Source: Dermanyssus gallinae (taxonomy: Eukaryota; Arthropoda; Arachnida; Mesostigmata; Dermanyssidae). Taken from it: a stretch of DNA of 64,000 bases. Both the position numbers and the translations under genes were made by a program. The DNA is taken from positions 124,001 through 188,000 of the forward strand of contig QVRM01004845.1 in the NCBI GenBank assembly GCA_003439945.1, written 5' to 3'. Below the pieces are notes generated by a model. It ran no database searches. It saw only the letters and a list, made by a program, of their open reading frames with translations, and had not been told where the DNA came from. Every line of letters begins with the position of its first letter. The first letter of the stretch is position 1. Below are positions 25,825-37,735 of the stretch, piece after piece.

Positions 25825-26974
25825 GTTAGTTTTCGCTATACGTTCAGTTTAGCTGTAGCTGAACCGCTATTAAATGATCCAATCGTGTACGGCGCAACAA
25901 TGGCGATAGCCTCTACGCGAGTCAGCGTGCCCAGCCTACATGGTGTAGGTACAGGGAGCGTGACGATGGCTGCGGCGGTGGCGGAGGTCTGTGGGGGCAC
26001 GTCCTGTCCTCAACGGAGATACATAGTTGGTAGATAGGCGCATAGGTAGATAGGTAGATAGATAGATAGATAGATAGTTATATAGAGATGCAGATAAACA
26101 GCGTGACAACACTCGACTCGAAGGCATGCTGGCAAGTGTCGGGGCTACAACGAGCCGCACACTGGTTGGCCTATGTTTGCACAGCGACAGACAGCCCCTC
26201 GACATCTGGCAATGCCCTTCGACACCTTAACCCCCACGCCCTCTCCAGGACCTTTATTTGTACATGACAGGACAGGACACGACATGCGTTGATGCTGACA
26301 GCAGGTAGTGGGGCTGCCCGTATGCGGGGGGAATGTTTGGATAACATCGCTCAGCCACTGGAATGGAACGTAGCTGGTCAGGTCACAGTATCTCGTAAGC
26401 ATGCCACGATTTTGACGTTGAGGCCGCTGAAACCGGCCCCGATACCATCGACCTTTATTGCTTTAGAAGCTGCTCGTCCTGCATGATTAACTCATAAATT
26501 AGGGTTTAAGCAAACTTAAGTCAAGAAAAATGCTGTCTACTAGCAATGCACCACTGTCGCTACATAATTTCTGTTGATAATTAATTTGACTAAGGTAAGA
26601 ACGGGTACTTCCGGAATTCATCACCATTAGCAATCTAACGCTATGTTCTTCTCTCTGTATTATGGCCCGCTCTTTTATTGGATATCTGACTACTGCTAAG
26701 TAAGACGATCTACATTCTCGTATACGAGTGGAGTCCCGAAGTTATTTGAAGTCCCAAGCGGTTTGCTTCTTGACGTCCGTGTCCACGTCTGACGTGTAGG
26801 TGAGGCTGGCATGGTCTTCACGTAGGCCCGTATTAGCCTGTAAACCACCTGTTCCAATGTACTCGCCAAGCTGATAAATTTTTGCTTTGAGAATATATAT
26901 TATACAAGCCGATATACTCATGTCTATAGTGCACATTGCCTTAGGTGTGTTCTGTTCACGTTAGTCCTGCATAT

Positions 26975-27450
26975 ATATATATATATATATATCTCTGGTA
27001 TAGATGTGGCGATTGTCACATGCAAGACCAGACCAGAGGTGAGAGGCACTGAAAATATCCAGATCTCCAACCTTATTTTCCCATTCCGAGATAAAGCTTT
27101 CGAATGACAGTGTACGCGGTATACCCGCATTAAGAGAAAAAGTACTCGCTTTATGTACATTGGGTATATACACACCTTTCAAGCAAACCAAAGTTTGCCG
27201 GAGTGAGGTATTCCCATACTCTGGCAAGGGCATACACCAGCCTTGGAACAATCTTGAGGGAAAAGAGTGCTACTGCCGTCGGGGAAGACAGTCGCCTACC
27301 TCTCCATAAAGGGAGATTAGGGCTGTGCGCACTGTGTCGACGATGTGAGCAGTGAGGGTCGTCGCAATACAAAATGGAGCCGAAGCCCCAGATGCCGGAA
27401 GGAGTTTCCAAGGATTGGCCGCCGGAGTGTATAACGCCATTGGCAGCCAA
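26975..27450 (-). pseudogene. Decayed non-LTR retrotransposon reverse transcriptase, C-terminal part
   Basis: On the minus strand a frame from 27450 gives RLVYALARVWEYLTPANFG and similar residues, followed after a frameshift near 27175 by a segment with SFESFISEWENKVGDLD and a final NRH. The order of these blocks (an alpha-helical stretch ending in the LTPAxFxLL motif, then an EWExK segment, then RH) matches the region after the catalytic YADD in endonuclease-reverse transcriptases of arthropod LINE-like elements. The YADD itself is not seen. The frame is broken, so this is a relic. Clade is uncertain. It abuts a (TA)n tract at about 26971-26993. Confidence 0.5.
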
Positions 27451-27640
27451 TCGACTCTTTCTTCTGCATTTGACAGCCTTGGACTTTATGGCTTTTATTT
27501 CCAGTCTTCTTAAGACTAAGGTTAGTTACATAGCTCATGGCTATCATCACCTGGTCTGTTCGCTTACGAACTTCTACAAAGAGTTTACTGAGTGCATCTG
27601 TCGATTGTGCTCTCAGACAACGGGTCTAGAAGCTTATTAA

Positions 27641-29103
27641 GGTGCTCAGGGCAATAAGGTTTGTAATAAATGTATGCTGTCCAGTACACACTCTACAATG
27701 CTCAATCGCCACGAACATATGTCATTAACTCTATGACTTTTTAAGCAAGACATTTCTTGCTCGCCTTGTCTAGATTTCGTGCAAATCCAACTTAAAATTA
27801 GGTTAACACTCATCCATTTGTTTTGTGCAGTATGTGTTGAAGTGATACGTCGTTACAAACTATTTCATAACAATAAGCACGTCGTCCTTCGAATTTTGGT
27901 CGCACATTTCGTAGCTTTGCTTTATTTTATTTTAAGTGATGGGTGCTAGGCAAGAGCAACGTAGATAAAATTCGACAAGTTATGTACTGTCACTGCAGCC
28001 TTCGGACAAACATATTGCGAATGTGCCTGTTACGTTCGTCTTATTTATTTACGAGGACCATTTGTTTGTAGTGTAAATAAATAGTGAAACAAAAAGCAAT
28101 AAAGTTTCGTTTTTTTTTCTCGGCATACTCTTGCGACCTCAATCTCTTTAAGCAGCGAGCCTCACGACGAGAAAATAGTAAGCTTACTTACCGAATGATC
28201 TACGTAAAGTGGAAGGCACTTACAACGCAAGCAACACGTTCTACGTCTGTTTTTCGAAACTCATTTTTGTTTAAAGGCGCAATAGGTTTATTTTAATCAT
28301 AATAATTAAGTCCTACGGGAGAAGATATAAAATCGACTGTTAAAATCTGTTGCGCCACGTTATCTAATGTCCATGCTATATATAAGCATGTTAGCCGTTT
28401 CATTTGAACGGGTCAATAAAGCACATACAGAGCGGACGATATGAAACGCATGTTGTGACAGATACAGCATAAGTATCTTGTAATATTAAGAATGAGTATT
28501 CTAAGTCATGTCCTTTTTTTAATCTTTACAGTATTTTTCTTTTTTTACCTGTATACAATTAATTTATTACATTTTGTGGTTACATTGGAATATGAATATC
28601 TAACTACCCTTGGGCTTGTGAGGGGTGCTACAAATCGAGCTTATCCTCGAGGCAGCCCCTCATTGTGCCCATAATTGCTGTCGCATTGCCGCGCTGAACC
28701 GCCAGAGATAGCCGCTGGAGTAGAAAGTCGAAAGCTCTTTTGTCCCCCGTCGTGAGTTCAATTCGTTTGCCAATCTTCTGTAAAAGCGATTATGCCTCAG
28801 GGCCAGGTCCTCCTAGTGTCTCCACTACTAGTGGCACAAAAATGAATTTTTCTTATATAACTTTATTATGTTAGCACTTTGGAGTGAGCTATGTCCCTTG
28901 ATTCACTTTAGGTGTATTACACACGGACGTATTGTAAACGAAGATTTCGTTCGGCGTTAATCTTCAGAAGTGACCCTTTATTTTCCAAAAAATAAATTTA
29001 TTGCGGCGACGAACGCAAACGCGTTGACCCCTAGCTCAATAAGCAGGTTATCGAGAAGCGGGAGCTGAGCAGGCGCTAAAATATTATAGGTGGGTTATAC
29101 GTG
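27641..29103. other. AT-rich unassigned sequence
   Basis: Nothing is recognised here apart from short chance open frames. The sequence is AT-rich with several homopolymer runs. Confidence 0.5.
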
Positions 29104-29280
29104 TCGAGCCCGGTGGCGTGATGCATTTGACTGCGCCTCGCGATCGGAGGAGACACAGATGTGCGCGGGTTTGAGCTCTACCGTAGCACATTTGTATCTA
29201 TGGGGGCCCGTCTATAAGGCAATGTAAATAGCAGTTCCGTGGGCGTTGACTCTTGGCTAAGGGTCAGCCCGAAAAAAAAG
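29104..29280 (+). mobile_element. tRNA-derived SINE, family 1, copy c
   Basis: A plus-strand copy of the SINE at 2882. The tRNA-like head starts TCGAGCCCGGTGGCGTG, with a mutated B-box (GGTTTGAGCTC). The shared body ends in CAGCCCG followed by eight A residues at about 29272-29279. The flanking duplication is degraded (GTTATxCxTG on both sides), so this looks like an older insertion than copies b and d. Confidence 0.82.
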
Positions 29281-29299
29281 CTGCGTTATCCATGTGGCG

Positions 29300-29530
29300 G
29301 CCGGGTCTAGGGATGGGCTAGTGCGCTAGTCATGGATGTCATCTACCGGGGCGTCGCCGGTTCGATCCCCGTTGTTGATCGAATTTTCTTTAAGCAATGC
29401 TCAGCGAGAAAAGATATATATAGTTGCCGATAGTCAGCGGCCAACATGTTCGACCCTCAATGAACTGAAGATACGTCTCACGGTGATTCCAAACACGTAG
29501 GGGCGGATGACAGTTTAGAATTAAAGACAA
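29300..29530 (+). mobile_element. tRNA-derived SINE, family 2, copy a
   Basis: A second SINE family, different in sequence from family 1. Its tRNA-like head has the B-box GGTTCGATCCC in the context GTCGCCGGTTCGATCCC, followed by TGTTGATC-like sequence and a tail with TCACGGTGATT. The same order of blocks occurs at about 34110-34400 on the plus strand and 35440-35700 on the minus strand. Boundaries are approximate because no clean target-site duplication was found. It sits immediately downstream of a family 1 SINE. Confidence 0.72.
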
Positions 29531-29571
29531 TCTCCTCAACGGAAAGTGGATTATACATTAAAAATTGCAAC

Positions 29572-29690
29572 CGAGCAAAGTGACTCAGTGGTAAAACATT
29601 CCCTTGCATTTGAGAGAACGTGAGTTCAAGATTTGGAACGGCCACTCTTACAAGGGTTTTCATAGTTGAATGCTGGAGTGGCCTTTAATC
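29572..29690 (+). mobile_element. Possible third tRNA-like SINE
   Basis: An A-box-like stretch (GTGACTCAGTGGTAAAACAT) is followed about 45 bases later by a B-box-like GAGTTCAAGAT. Together they resemble the two internal promoter blocks of an elongator tRNA. The sequence does not fold as an intact tRNA and no second copy was found in this window, so it may be a decayed tRNA gene or a single SINE copy. Confidence 0.35.
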
Positions 29691-30140
29691 TCGGCAAGTA
29701 ATCGGACAAAAAACGGGAGCACCGACGTCTCAATAACAAAAGATTGTGCATTACCATCCATCCCACCTCCTTCCAGTATCACTGCACATTGAAGAATGTC
29801 GTATTATTTTAGGCTTATTAGTCTGTTTATATTCATTTTTAGCTATTGTCACACAATGATCAGCAATCGTATATGTATAGCTTCCGTCCAGGTACTAGGC
29901 GCACGGAAGAGGACCAAAGTTTGTACCAATCTGTGAACTGCCCCACAAATCAAATAGCGTGTACTTGTAGCTATCTGGTAATACGCTCATTTGAATGAGA
30001 CTTCAGTGCTCTTGTTCGGTATCATTAAACGTTTACGTTAGACGCGTTATATACGATGGCTATTATACGAAACTCCTTTACCGCGCAACTCGGGTGTTCC
30101 AGCGGATGTTCAATCGTCCTGCCGGGCGGCTCTACGGATT

Positions 30141-30232
30141 GAATATATATATATATACAAGTATATATACATACACACATATATGTATATATATATATAT
30201 ATATATACATATCTATGTATATATGGAGATCG
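30141..30232. repeat. Interrupted (TA)n tract
   Basis: TA repeats with CA and CG interruptions. Confidence 0.9.
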
Positions 30233-31019
30233 GTTTCATGGCCACGATGACGTAAAAGAGCACAGAGGCTGGTGGTTGCCGTCGTTGCGGTTGACACTCG
30301 TTTGTCTGACTTGTCCTCGTGGTGGTGGTGGTGGTGGTGCAAGAAGTATACGTGTAGACAGTGGCGAGCCCGCGCCGCTGGGGGGAAGAGGTGGCCGATC
30401 GGGGGGGGGGATTCTCAATTGCCCCAGCAGCAGCAGCAGCGACGACGTTGCTGCTGCTGCGGCTGTTGTTGTTGTTGTTGCTACTACTACCACTACTACT
30501 ACTCTTGCGGTTGCTGATGACGACGACGACGACGGCGACGACGATGTTCTTGCCGCCGCGCGCGTACCGAACCGCCGCCGCCGCCGCCTCCACCCGCCCA
30601 GCAGTACGATAGCACGCTATCGCACCCCACGATGGCACCCTGTTCAATCTGCTGGTCTGTTCAGCCTGCCTGTCTTTTTGTCTGCCTGTCTGCCTTGCCG
30701 CGCTTGCTTGCTTGCTTCGCCGTTTGCTTGCCGGCTGCTGGCTGGCTGTATGGCTTCGAAGTGTCATCGTCGTCGTCATCGTCGTCGTCGTCGCTAGCGT
30801 CGTTGTCGTCCGTCGTCCTCTTCGTTCGTTCTTCGTGCCTTCGGACGTTCGCCGCTGCTCACTCAGTAACTGCGGTGGTGGCGGCGGCGCGTGGGCAATA
30901 CCGACAGAGGTAGCAGCAGCAGCAAAGGCAGCAGAGGCTCGGTCGGCAGCACCGGAAACTCCCCCATAAAACCATCACTGGCGATGGGTGGGGGCAATGG
31001 GAAGCGACAAAGGCGGGAG

Positions 31020-31252
31020 TAACAGCAACAACAACAACATTAACAACCACAACAACAGCAGCAGCAATAGTAGTAGGCCTATGAGCGGCAGCGACAACAA
31101 CAACAAAAGCAACAACGACTACGAAGATGTCGTCGACGACAACAACAACAACAGCAACAACGACGACGACGACAACAACAACAGCAACAACGACGACAAC
31201 AACAACAACAACAACAACAACAACAGCATCAGCAGCAACAACCACCACAACA
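31020..31252. repeat. (AAC)n-rich trinucleotide array
   Basis: AAC repeats with AGC and GAC interruptions, giving poly-Asn, poly-Thr or poly-Gln in the three plus-strand frames and poly-Val on the minus strand. Confidence 0.88.
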
Positions 31253-31742
31253 GCACGACCAGGGCCAGGGAGCAACGGAGACGACCAGGCAGGCATTCTT
31301 ATCTCTGCCATTACGTCGTACTCGTTTTCGTCATCATGTGGTATCGTTGTCGTCGTCGTCGTCGTCGCTGTGTGCTGTCACCATCGCTAACAATATCGCC
31401 AACGTCTCGGCCGTTTGCCTCTCGTGGCCGCAGACCAGCGTAAATGTTCATCGAAGAAGAGAGGGGGAGAGAAAGAGGGAACTAAGAAAGAGAGAGAGAG
31501 AGAGAACTAGAGAAACAATGGGAGCTCAGCAGCACTGCCTACACGGTACCTTCGTGGGCAGCCCTTTTCGTCCCCTGATGAATACCTCCTACATTACAAT
31601 TACTTTGCTGCCGTTATAGCTGTAGTAGCGGGGGTGCGACCGATCCCCCTTCACCATCTACCACACATACGCCGTACCAGAACGAGTACCCCCGGCAACG
31701 TAACAGAACGAGTAGTACCAGCACCAGTACCCCCAGTAGCAG

Positions 31743-31934
31743 TCGAGCCCGATGGCGTGATGGGTGCATCCTTGGCGTGCGTCTTGCAACCGGAGCAGAC
31801 ACATGGATGATGAACGGGTTCGATCCCCACCGTTGTACAACAATTGTATTTTTTGGGGTCCGTCTTATAAAGCAATGCGAGAGCTGTTTCGTGGACGTCG
31901 TTATATGTTGGCTGAGAGTCCGCCCGAAAAATTT
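31743..31934 (+). mobile_element. tRNA-derived SINE, family 1, copy d
   Basis: A plus-strand copy. The head TCGAGCCCGATGGCGTGATG contains the A-box and GGTTCGATCCCC the B-box; the body and CCGCCCG-type end match the other copies. It is bounded by a 15-bp target-site duplication (31728-31742 and 31935-31949) with one mismatch. It has inserted into ACC/GTA-rich low-complexity DNA. Confidence 0.86.
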
Positions 31935-32419
31935 TACCCCCGGTAGCAGCAACAGCAGAAACCGCACCTCTACTCTCTCCGCCCTTCCCAGCAGCAGCAG
32001 CAGCAGCAGCAAAGCCGCAGCGACCACAAGGGAGTGTTGTTTACCAATCACTGGCACCCTCATTGCTATGCTTGATACGACCACGATTACTGTTGCCCGT
32101 ACTACTGCTATTCAAGCAACAACCCCGACACCCAACACCTACTATGGGCATTGTTTGCTACTCCTACCAACTACAACTACTACTTTTTTTTATTGAATAT
32201 ATGTTACAACCATTTTCAGCGGAACTACTTTCGTTTTACTTTATTGAAAATTGAACTACTACTACTACTAATACTAAAAAATATTAAAATAAACTGTAAT
32301 GGAAAAAAAAACCTACTACTGTTTGTACCATTCGCTGAGTTACGCTAAAATGATCATAACCGAGTTAGCCACGCTGGTATAGCACACCTAACCGCGTTTG
32401 CCCTACAGTTAGATGCTAC

Positions 32420-32540
32420 CCGGACAACCTGCGCACTCGGTCATGATGTGGGTGGGTGTCTTAATCTCCGTATCCTCCACGAATATGCATCGAAAACAAC
32501 GTTTGCCGCTTCGGCCATCCTCTCACGGTGTGGAAGGAGA
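32420..32540 (-). pseudogene. Possible non-LTR retrotransposon zinc-knuckle relic
   Basis: On the minus strand a short frame reads CFRCIFVEDTEIKTPTHIM followed by TEC. The Cx2C...H...C spacing with ETPEH-like residues before the His and TECxG after it resembles the C-terminal CCHC motif of Jockey/R1-type LINE polymerases. Only about 40 residues can be aligned and a stop precedes them, so this is a suggestion, not a firm call. Confidence 0.35.
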
Positions 32541-33649
32541 AATTGCTACGTGAATTCTTGGATCGAATTTGCATTAGCAGGTTGCAATCCTGGGAGAATA
32601 CAACTATTGTCTTGACTTGAATACACAAGGCTGAATCCTATCGGACTGTAAGGTCTTCGAGAACAATAATTAATAACCAGACCGGTGGATTAATTCTAAA
32701 TCTCAGCTACCCTGAAACGTTGCGAGTCAGCTTCTTCACCGGCCTTGATGAACTTTTCAGATGAGAGTCCTACACGAATGGTCTTCAGGGTGCAAAAATC
32801 AACAAACGCATTTAAACATCTTCTCAAGGATATAAACTAAATTTCACTGCTACTAGCGAGAGTAGCAGTGGAAGTAAAATTCAATGGGTCAACCCCATCG
32901 ATCTGGATTATTTTTATTACAAAGTATCGCAAAGAGCACTTTATTTACAACAGAATTGGGAACAAAATCAGGTAATGGCATTGTGCCGAATTTGTTAAAC
33001 TTATTATTATTAGCGTAACGCTACAACCATACGACTTTACGTTCTCTATACTACTTCTCACACGCCATATTATATTCGTTTAGGCAATGATTACTTGCGA
33101 TGAAACGTATGTTCAGATACATTTGGTAGAATGAATGCCAGGGCAGAGTTTAACATAAATAATAATGCGCAAAAAGCAAATACAGGCCAAGACTGATGTG
33201 AACCCTGATGAGATTCGTACCATTCGTGAGAGTTTTTCCACTGCAAAGTTAAGCATTTAATCACACCTTTGCAGTAGCTATTGAGTAGTTATAGATATGC
33301 ATCTCTCAATTTAGGGCATCCTGTCACGGCCTGGCTCATCTTCTAGATTGAAAGCTCTAATCGTAAAATGCAAACAACCGTCTGAAACTGAAACATCCAC
33401 TCGTAGGCTTTGCCTTAGGCAAGGTAAAAACTTCCCAATTAAACTTAGCGTAATGTTGGTACCCTTCTAGAACAAACACAACACAACTTTCAATCTGGCT
33501 ACCAGTTTACCGGCTGTCGTTTAAAAGATAAACTTTTCTAACCGATCGCACATACCTACCCATACTAGAACTAAACTTCAAAACGAGCAAAACATGGACC
33601 AACATTTAGACACGGCATTCTAGACATTTCCGCTAACTTGACGGAATAT

Positions 33650-33651
33650 AC

Positions 33652-33706
<55 letters not shown>
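33650..33706. repeat. (TA)n microsatellite
   Basis: About 25 TA repeats, with a CA interruption near the left end. Confidence 0.92.
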
Positions 33707-33709
<3 letters not shown>

Positions 33710-34109
33710 GTCTAGATTTTCATAATAAGTGTCGTAAGAGTGCACGGGTGCTAATTTCTGGCCGCTCGTCAGCTTTCGTGAGAAGTTCCATTTTAGCGCT
33801 GCTGAGCCATCCATTAGCCTACCGACGGTAAGTTCCGTCCTTTGTGCTATCGTCCCGCTTGCAGTGCTATGAATTCTTTATAAAAGTTATAAAATTACTA
33901 CCTGCACGAATTCTCGCACAGGTTCACGTATCGGGTATGAAATACATGCAACGCTCAGTTGAGAAACGTAAGTATAGATGCATCGCTCAGAAACTAATAG
34001 ATACGAAAAACGGCATGCACCGTTCAGCGTTAGGTGTAAAATGATCGAGTTCTATGGATGGAACTCGCTTGAAGCACACAAACTTTGAATGCTTCAGACA
34101 TGCCTGTCT

Positions 34110-34400
34110 CAGCGTCGGCAGCGTAGTCTAAGGAGACTAGTGCGCCAGTCTTCATTCTTTATCATCAACCGCGGTGTCGCCGGTTCAATCCCCGTTGCTG
34201 ACCCCGGTTGACTTCTTGAGAGCAATGCTTAGAAAGAATAGGTGATAAGCCGCATAGAGGGTCAACCGCCATGCTGCTACAAAGACTATTGGGAAAGCCC
34301 TAAATATTTCATGTCCGGCCCCGTGCATTGAAGGTATGCCCCTCACGGCGATTTCAAGCCCGTAGGTGATGGAGGGTAGAATTAGAACAATAACAATAAC
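34110..34400 (+). mobile_element. tRNA-derived SINE, family 2, copy b
   Basis: The block order matches the copy at 29300: TAGTCTAAGGAGACTAGTGC, then GTGTCGCCGGTTCAATCCCC (B-box with one change), an AGCAATGCTTAGA block, a central part with GTCAACCGCCATG, and a tail with CCTCACGGCGATTTCAAGCC ending in an AAC/AAT-rich segment that may be its terminal simple repeat. Boundaries are approximate. Confidence 0.72.
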
Positions 34401-35439
34401 TAGAGTTAAAAACATTCTCCTAAAAATGTACATAAAGGAAAAAAAAGAGTGCTTGTCTCTTACGTAGGCTATATTGTCTGCAGGCGATCGCATCGTAACA
34501 GCAGTACGGCGGTACGGCCGGTAACCTCAGAATGGTTTATATCGCTGCTTGAACCGAATACCGATTGGAAATCACATAACGGACGACGGTCGGATCCGAT
34601 CGGAAAGAGTGAAAGAGAGGCTATCTCTGTGCAGGTCGAGTCCTTTTCTAAACGTTTGTTTATTTTTGGTTTTGGAAAATTTTAGGAGTGCTTGAGCAGG
34701 CAAGCTGCTAGCGTGACCAGTGGAAGACTCACACACCTACTAAACCAAAATTCCTCCCCCTTGAATGTTGTTTTATATGAAAGTGCTCAGGAGTGCATGA
34801 TGCGTACTGAACCGGAATTACTTCATCACACATAAAAAAGTCTCCCAATTGCTCTGTACGCCTGTGTGCTTCTCGCCGAGAGATACCTGATCAGGAATGA
34901 TCAAGTTCATAGAGAGCGGTTAAGTAAATCTTAATTCCGATCCGATATATTGTCTCCGTTTGAACAAAAGCGACTCTACATGTATAGCGTGTTTGATTGT
35001 TGAAAGAAACGAACTCCTCAATTCTGAATTAGATAAATCGCAACGAAAAGCTTGCTTGGTGCAAGTAGGTTGCCGTGCAATTTACACGTTTTCCCTAGAT
35101 AAACCAACAATAGAATCATTACACTAACAAGAATGACCAAAGTATAAGTCTCTTTACATAATTAAGAAGAATCACGCAGAACATATAGACTGTCGCTGCT
35201 ACAGTTATTCTCCTTCCCATCATCCCAAAGTACAACGAACTATTCGTCTTTCTACTCTAGTTTATAATGCCCTAGGACGGCCTAAGGTTCAGTACTGTAA
35301 AAGCTAGAGACACTATATCACTGTGATGTCAGCATAAATAAACAGATAAAGTAGCATACATTTTTGACTTCTAGACGCGTTGTAACTTGGTCTGACTAAA
35401 ATTAAAAAGAACATGGATAATTCCAGGCCTTGCTAGAAT

Positions 35440-35700
35440 ACAACCATCCCCCGTCCTCGCTTTGGGGCATATCTTCAAAGCCCCAAGGGTCGGAGATACT
35501 GAGATGTACAGGGTTTCCCCAACTGGCCTTATGACTGCATGGCTGTTGACTCTCAGTGGTATGACTTACCATTATTTCTCAATCTTACGAGCATCGCTCA
35601 ACAAACATCTGATCAACAACAGGGATCGAACCGGCGACACTCCGGTAGATGTAGACAACCATGGCTAGCGCATTATCTCCCTAGACTACGATGCTACTAG
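35440..35700 (-). mobile_element. tRNA-derived SINE, family 2, copy c
   Basis: A minus-strand copy. Read on that strand it has TAGTCTAGGGAGATAATGCG, GTGTCGCCGGTTCGATCCC, GTTGTTGATCAG and a GAGTCAACAGCCATGCAG block, in the same order as the copies at 29300 and 34110. It is about 260 bp long and no clear target-site duplication was found. Confidence 0.72.
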
Positions 35701-37299
35701 TCAACGTGAATGGGAAAATCTGGTTATGCACCTCAATCTTGTTTACTAGAGAGGAAGACTATGTTGGTCACACGCGTTTATAGCGTACAGCAGTAAATAA
35801 TGGAGAGCAGGAACCTCAGACAATGTGTTTCCAAGGTCGGACCGCCTAAAGGATGCCAATGATGTTGCTGATATAAGACAAATCTAGTGCACATTTATAA
35901 ATAAAGAGCATCGCAACGATGGAACCACATGCAGTGGCGTAAAACCTATTTCTCTGAGTCAAATTTTCCAAACGGGCAATACGTAAATTTGAGAATCCTA
36001 GACGATCAAAAGTCGCCTATTTTAAGTGTGCCTGAGCATGAGTGTTTGTGCACCAGCAACGTATGAACGTTTATCTCGTTTATAACAAGCAAAAAATCTT
36101 TACATGCAACGTTTCGAGCCGGTCAGACACATACGAGTATTATATTCGTTATATTTCTACATATGTCACCGTCGATTATTTTAAGTTCAAAATGCCACAA
36201 CACCATCTTTGGTATCCTGTAAACTAGGAGGCATAGTATTTATTTTATATGCTGTTGCTAAAAGGCGTCTTTACTTTATTTACTACTACCACACTTATGG
36301 TGCTAGGGTGTTTTTTTTTTGTATAAGTATTTAAGTGTATAATTATCTAGTACTCTACAATCTAAGCGCATTTTCATCAGCTTTAAGCTCCCTCTAGCTG
36401 CCAAGTCTACAGGGTATCCTTAAGTTAGACTGAATGTTTTTTTACCGAAATGTGGCACGATCACATTACAGTATGAGTCAGTGTCGGCGTTTGGAGATTC
36501 GTAACACTAATCGACATTTTTGAGAAAAATACCGTCCAAAACTGCGGTGATACATAGACGAGTAAATAAAAACAGACAATCAATTATTGAGGGTTGGTCT
36601 TACATAGTTGAGGATATGCTGTGACTTTGTTATAGCTAGAGAAATCGCAATTTGCTTTTGGTCCAGTCGTTGTCACTTATTCGAGAGGTGGCCAACTTCA
36701 CGATCCTGCTACAAAGTAGCTATTTCCTGCTTACAAAATGGATACGTTTGCTTCTGACACCACTCTTACTAATACCACGGCGGTTGCGACGAGATACAAA
36801 GTACTACCATAACACACCACCACCATCATCATGACAATTGTGGCCACAGCTGGTAAAGTGGCAGCCTGGAAAAATATTGCCACAAAAAGCGTGGTTCCCG
36901 GTTCAGGAGAGGGAGAGCAGCACAAAAATTGACTTCAGATCTTCATTGTTCTCAATAGGTTTGCTCAAAGAAGGAAGTTCGAGGACCACTTGAAGATTCA
37001 GGAGAGCACACGATTCAGAGGAAAACCGGAAGCAAAGCCTGGGAGACCAAAGGCGGAGGGAGAAGCGAAGGGAAGCACAGATGGGGAGGAAGGGGGTGGT
37101 TGAAGATGCCACCATGAAGAGATAGTAGCAGAAGCTATAGTAGCGCAAGATGAGCTCAGATAAGTCGCTGCAAGACTTACAAAATTGTGTGGAAATAAAG
37201 CGTGAACACCGGCGCCCGCGCGCGCGCGAGAGAGAGGGGGAGTAAGACAAATGGTCGTATAGAGGAAAGAGCAAGGAGAATAGAGAAGGGCGTGGCGTA

Positions 37300-37735
37300 T
37301 AGAGAAGGGAGAAAGTTGGTAGCGCAGGGAAAAGGTTAGTATCGTAGGGAGAAGGTTGGTAGCGCAGAGAGAAGGTTGGTAGCGCAGAGAGAAGGTTGGT
37401 AGCGCAGAGAGAAGGTTGGCGACGTAGAGGGAAGATTGGTGGCGTAGAGGGAATTTTGGTGGCGTACAGGGAAGATTGGTGGCGTAGAGAGACGCTTGGT
37501 GGTATAGAGGGAAGGTTAGTGGCGCAGAGAGAAGGTTCGTGGTGTAGAGAGAAGGTTCGTGGCGTAGAGAGAAGGTTCGTCGCGTAGAGAGAAGGTTCGT
37601 GGCGTAGAGAGAAGGTTCGTGGCGTAGAGAGAAGGTTCGTGGCGTAGAGAGAAGGTTCGTGGCGTAGAGAGAAGGTTCGTGGCGTAGAGAGAAGGTTCGT
37701 GGCGTAGAGAGAAGGTTGAGAGAAGATTGGGAGCA
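37300..37735. repeat. 20-bp minisatellite
   Basis: Roughly 20 tandem units of a 20-bp motif; the plus-strand consensus is GAAGGTTCGTGGCGTAGAGA. The left units are diverged (GGTTGGTAGCGCAGAGA type) and the right half (about 37520-37710) is nearly homogeneous, which suggests recent expansion from the right. Because 20 is not a multiple of 3 and the unit has no stop in any minus-strand frame, long minus-strand open frames (331 and 285 codons, from 36903 and 36998) run through it. Their repeat peptide has period 20 residues (three units). I regard these frames as by-products. Confidence 0.93.

Larger units (their letters stand above)
29700..31727. other. Unassigned sequence with dense trinucleotide repeats
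   Basis: From 30141 to 31400 the sequence is dominated by (TA)n, GTG/CAC, GCA/CTG, GAC/GTC and AAC/GTT triplet runs. Long open frames on both strands (up to 204 and 188 codons around 30.2-30.8 kb; 151 codons at 30988-31443) follow the triplets. The Asn-rich plus-strand frame at 30988-31443 has some mixed-codon patches and is the only one that might be part of a real low-complexity exon, but nothing else supports it. Confidence 0.45.
31950..34109. other. Unassigned AT-rich sequence
   Basis: Apart from one possible retroelement relic (32420-32540) and a (TA)n tract at 33650-33706, nothing is recognised. Triplet runs of CAG and ACT occur at 31990-32010 and 32255-32270. Confidence 0.45.

Noticed and set aside
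30183..30797. Overlapping open frames of 204 (plus) and 188 (minus) codons
   Set aside because: The sequence is dense triplet repeat; open frames on both strands are expected.
30988..31443. Asn-rich 151-codon frame resembling a transcription-factor poly-Asn region
   Set aside because: It starts and ends in simple repeats, the Arg-rich end comes from GTC triplets, and no splice signals bound it.
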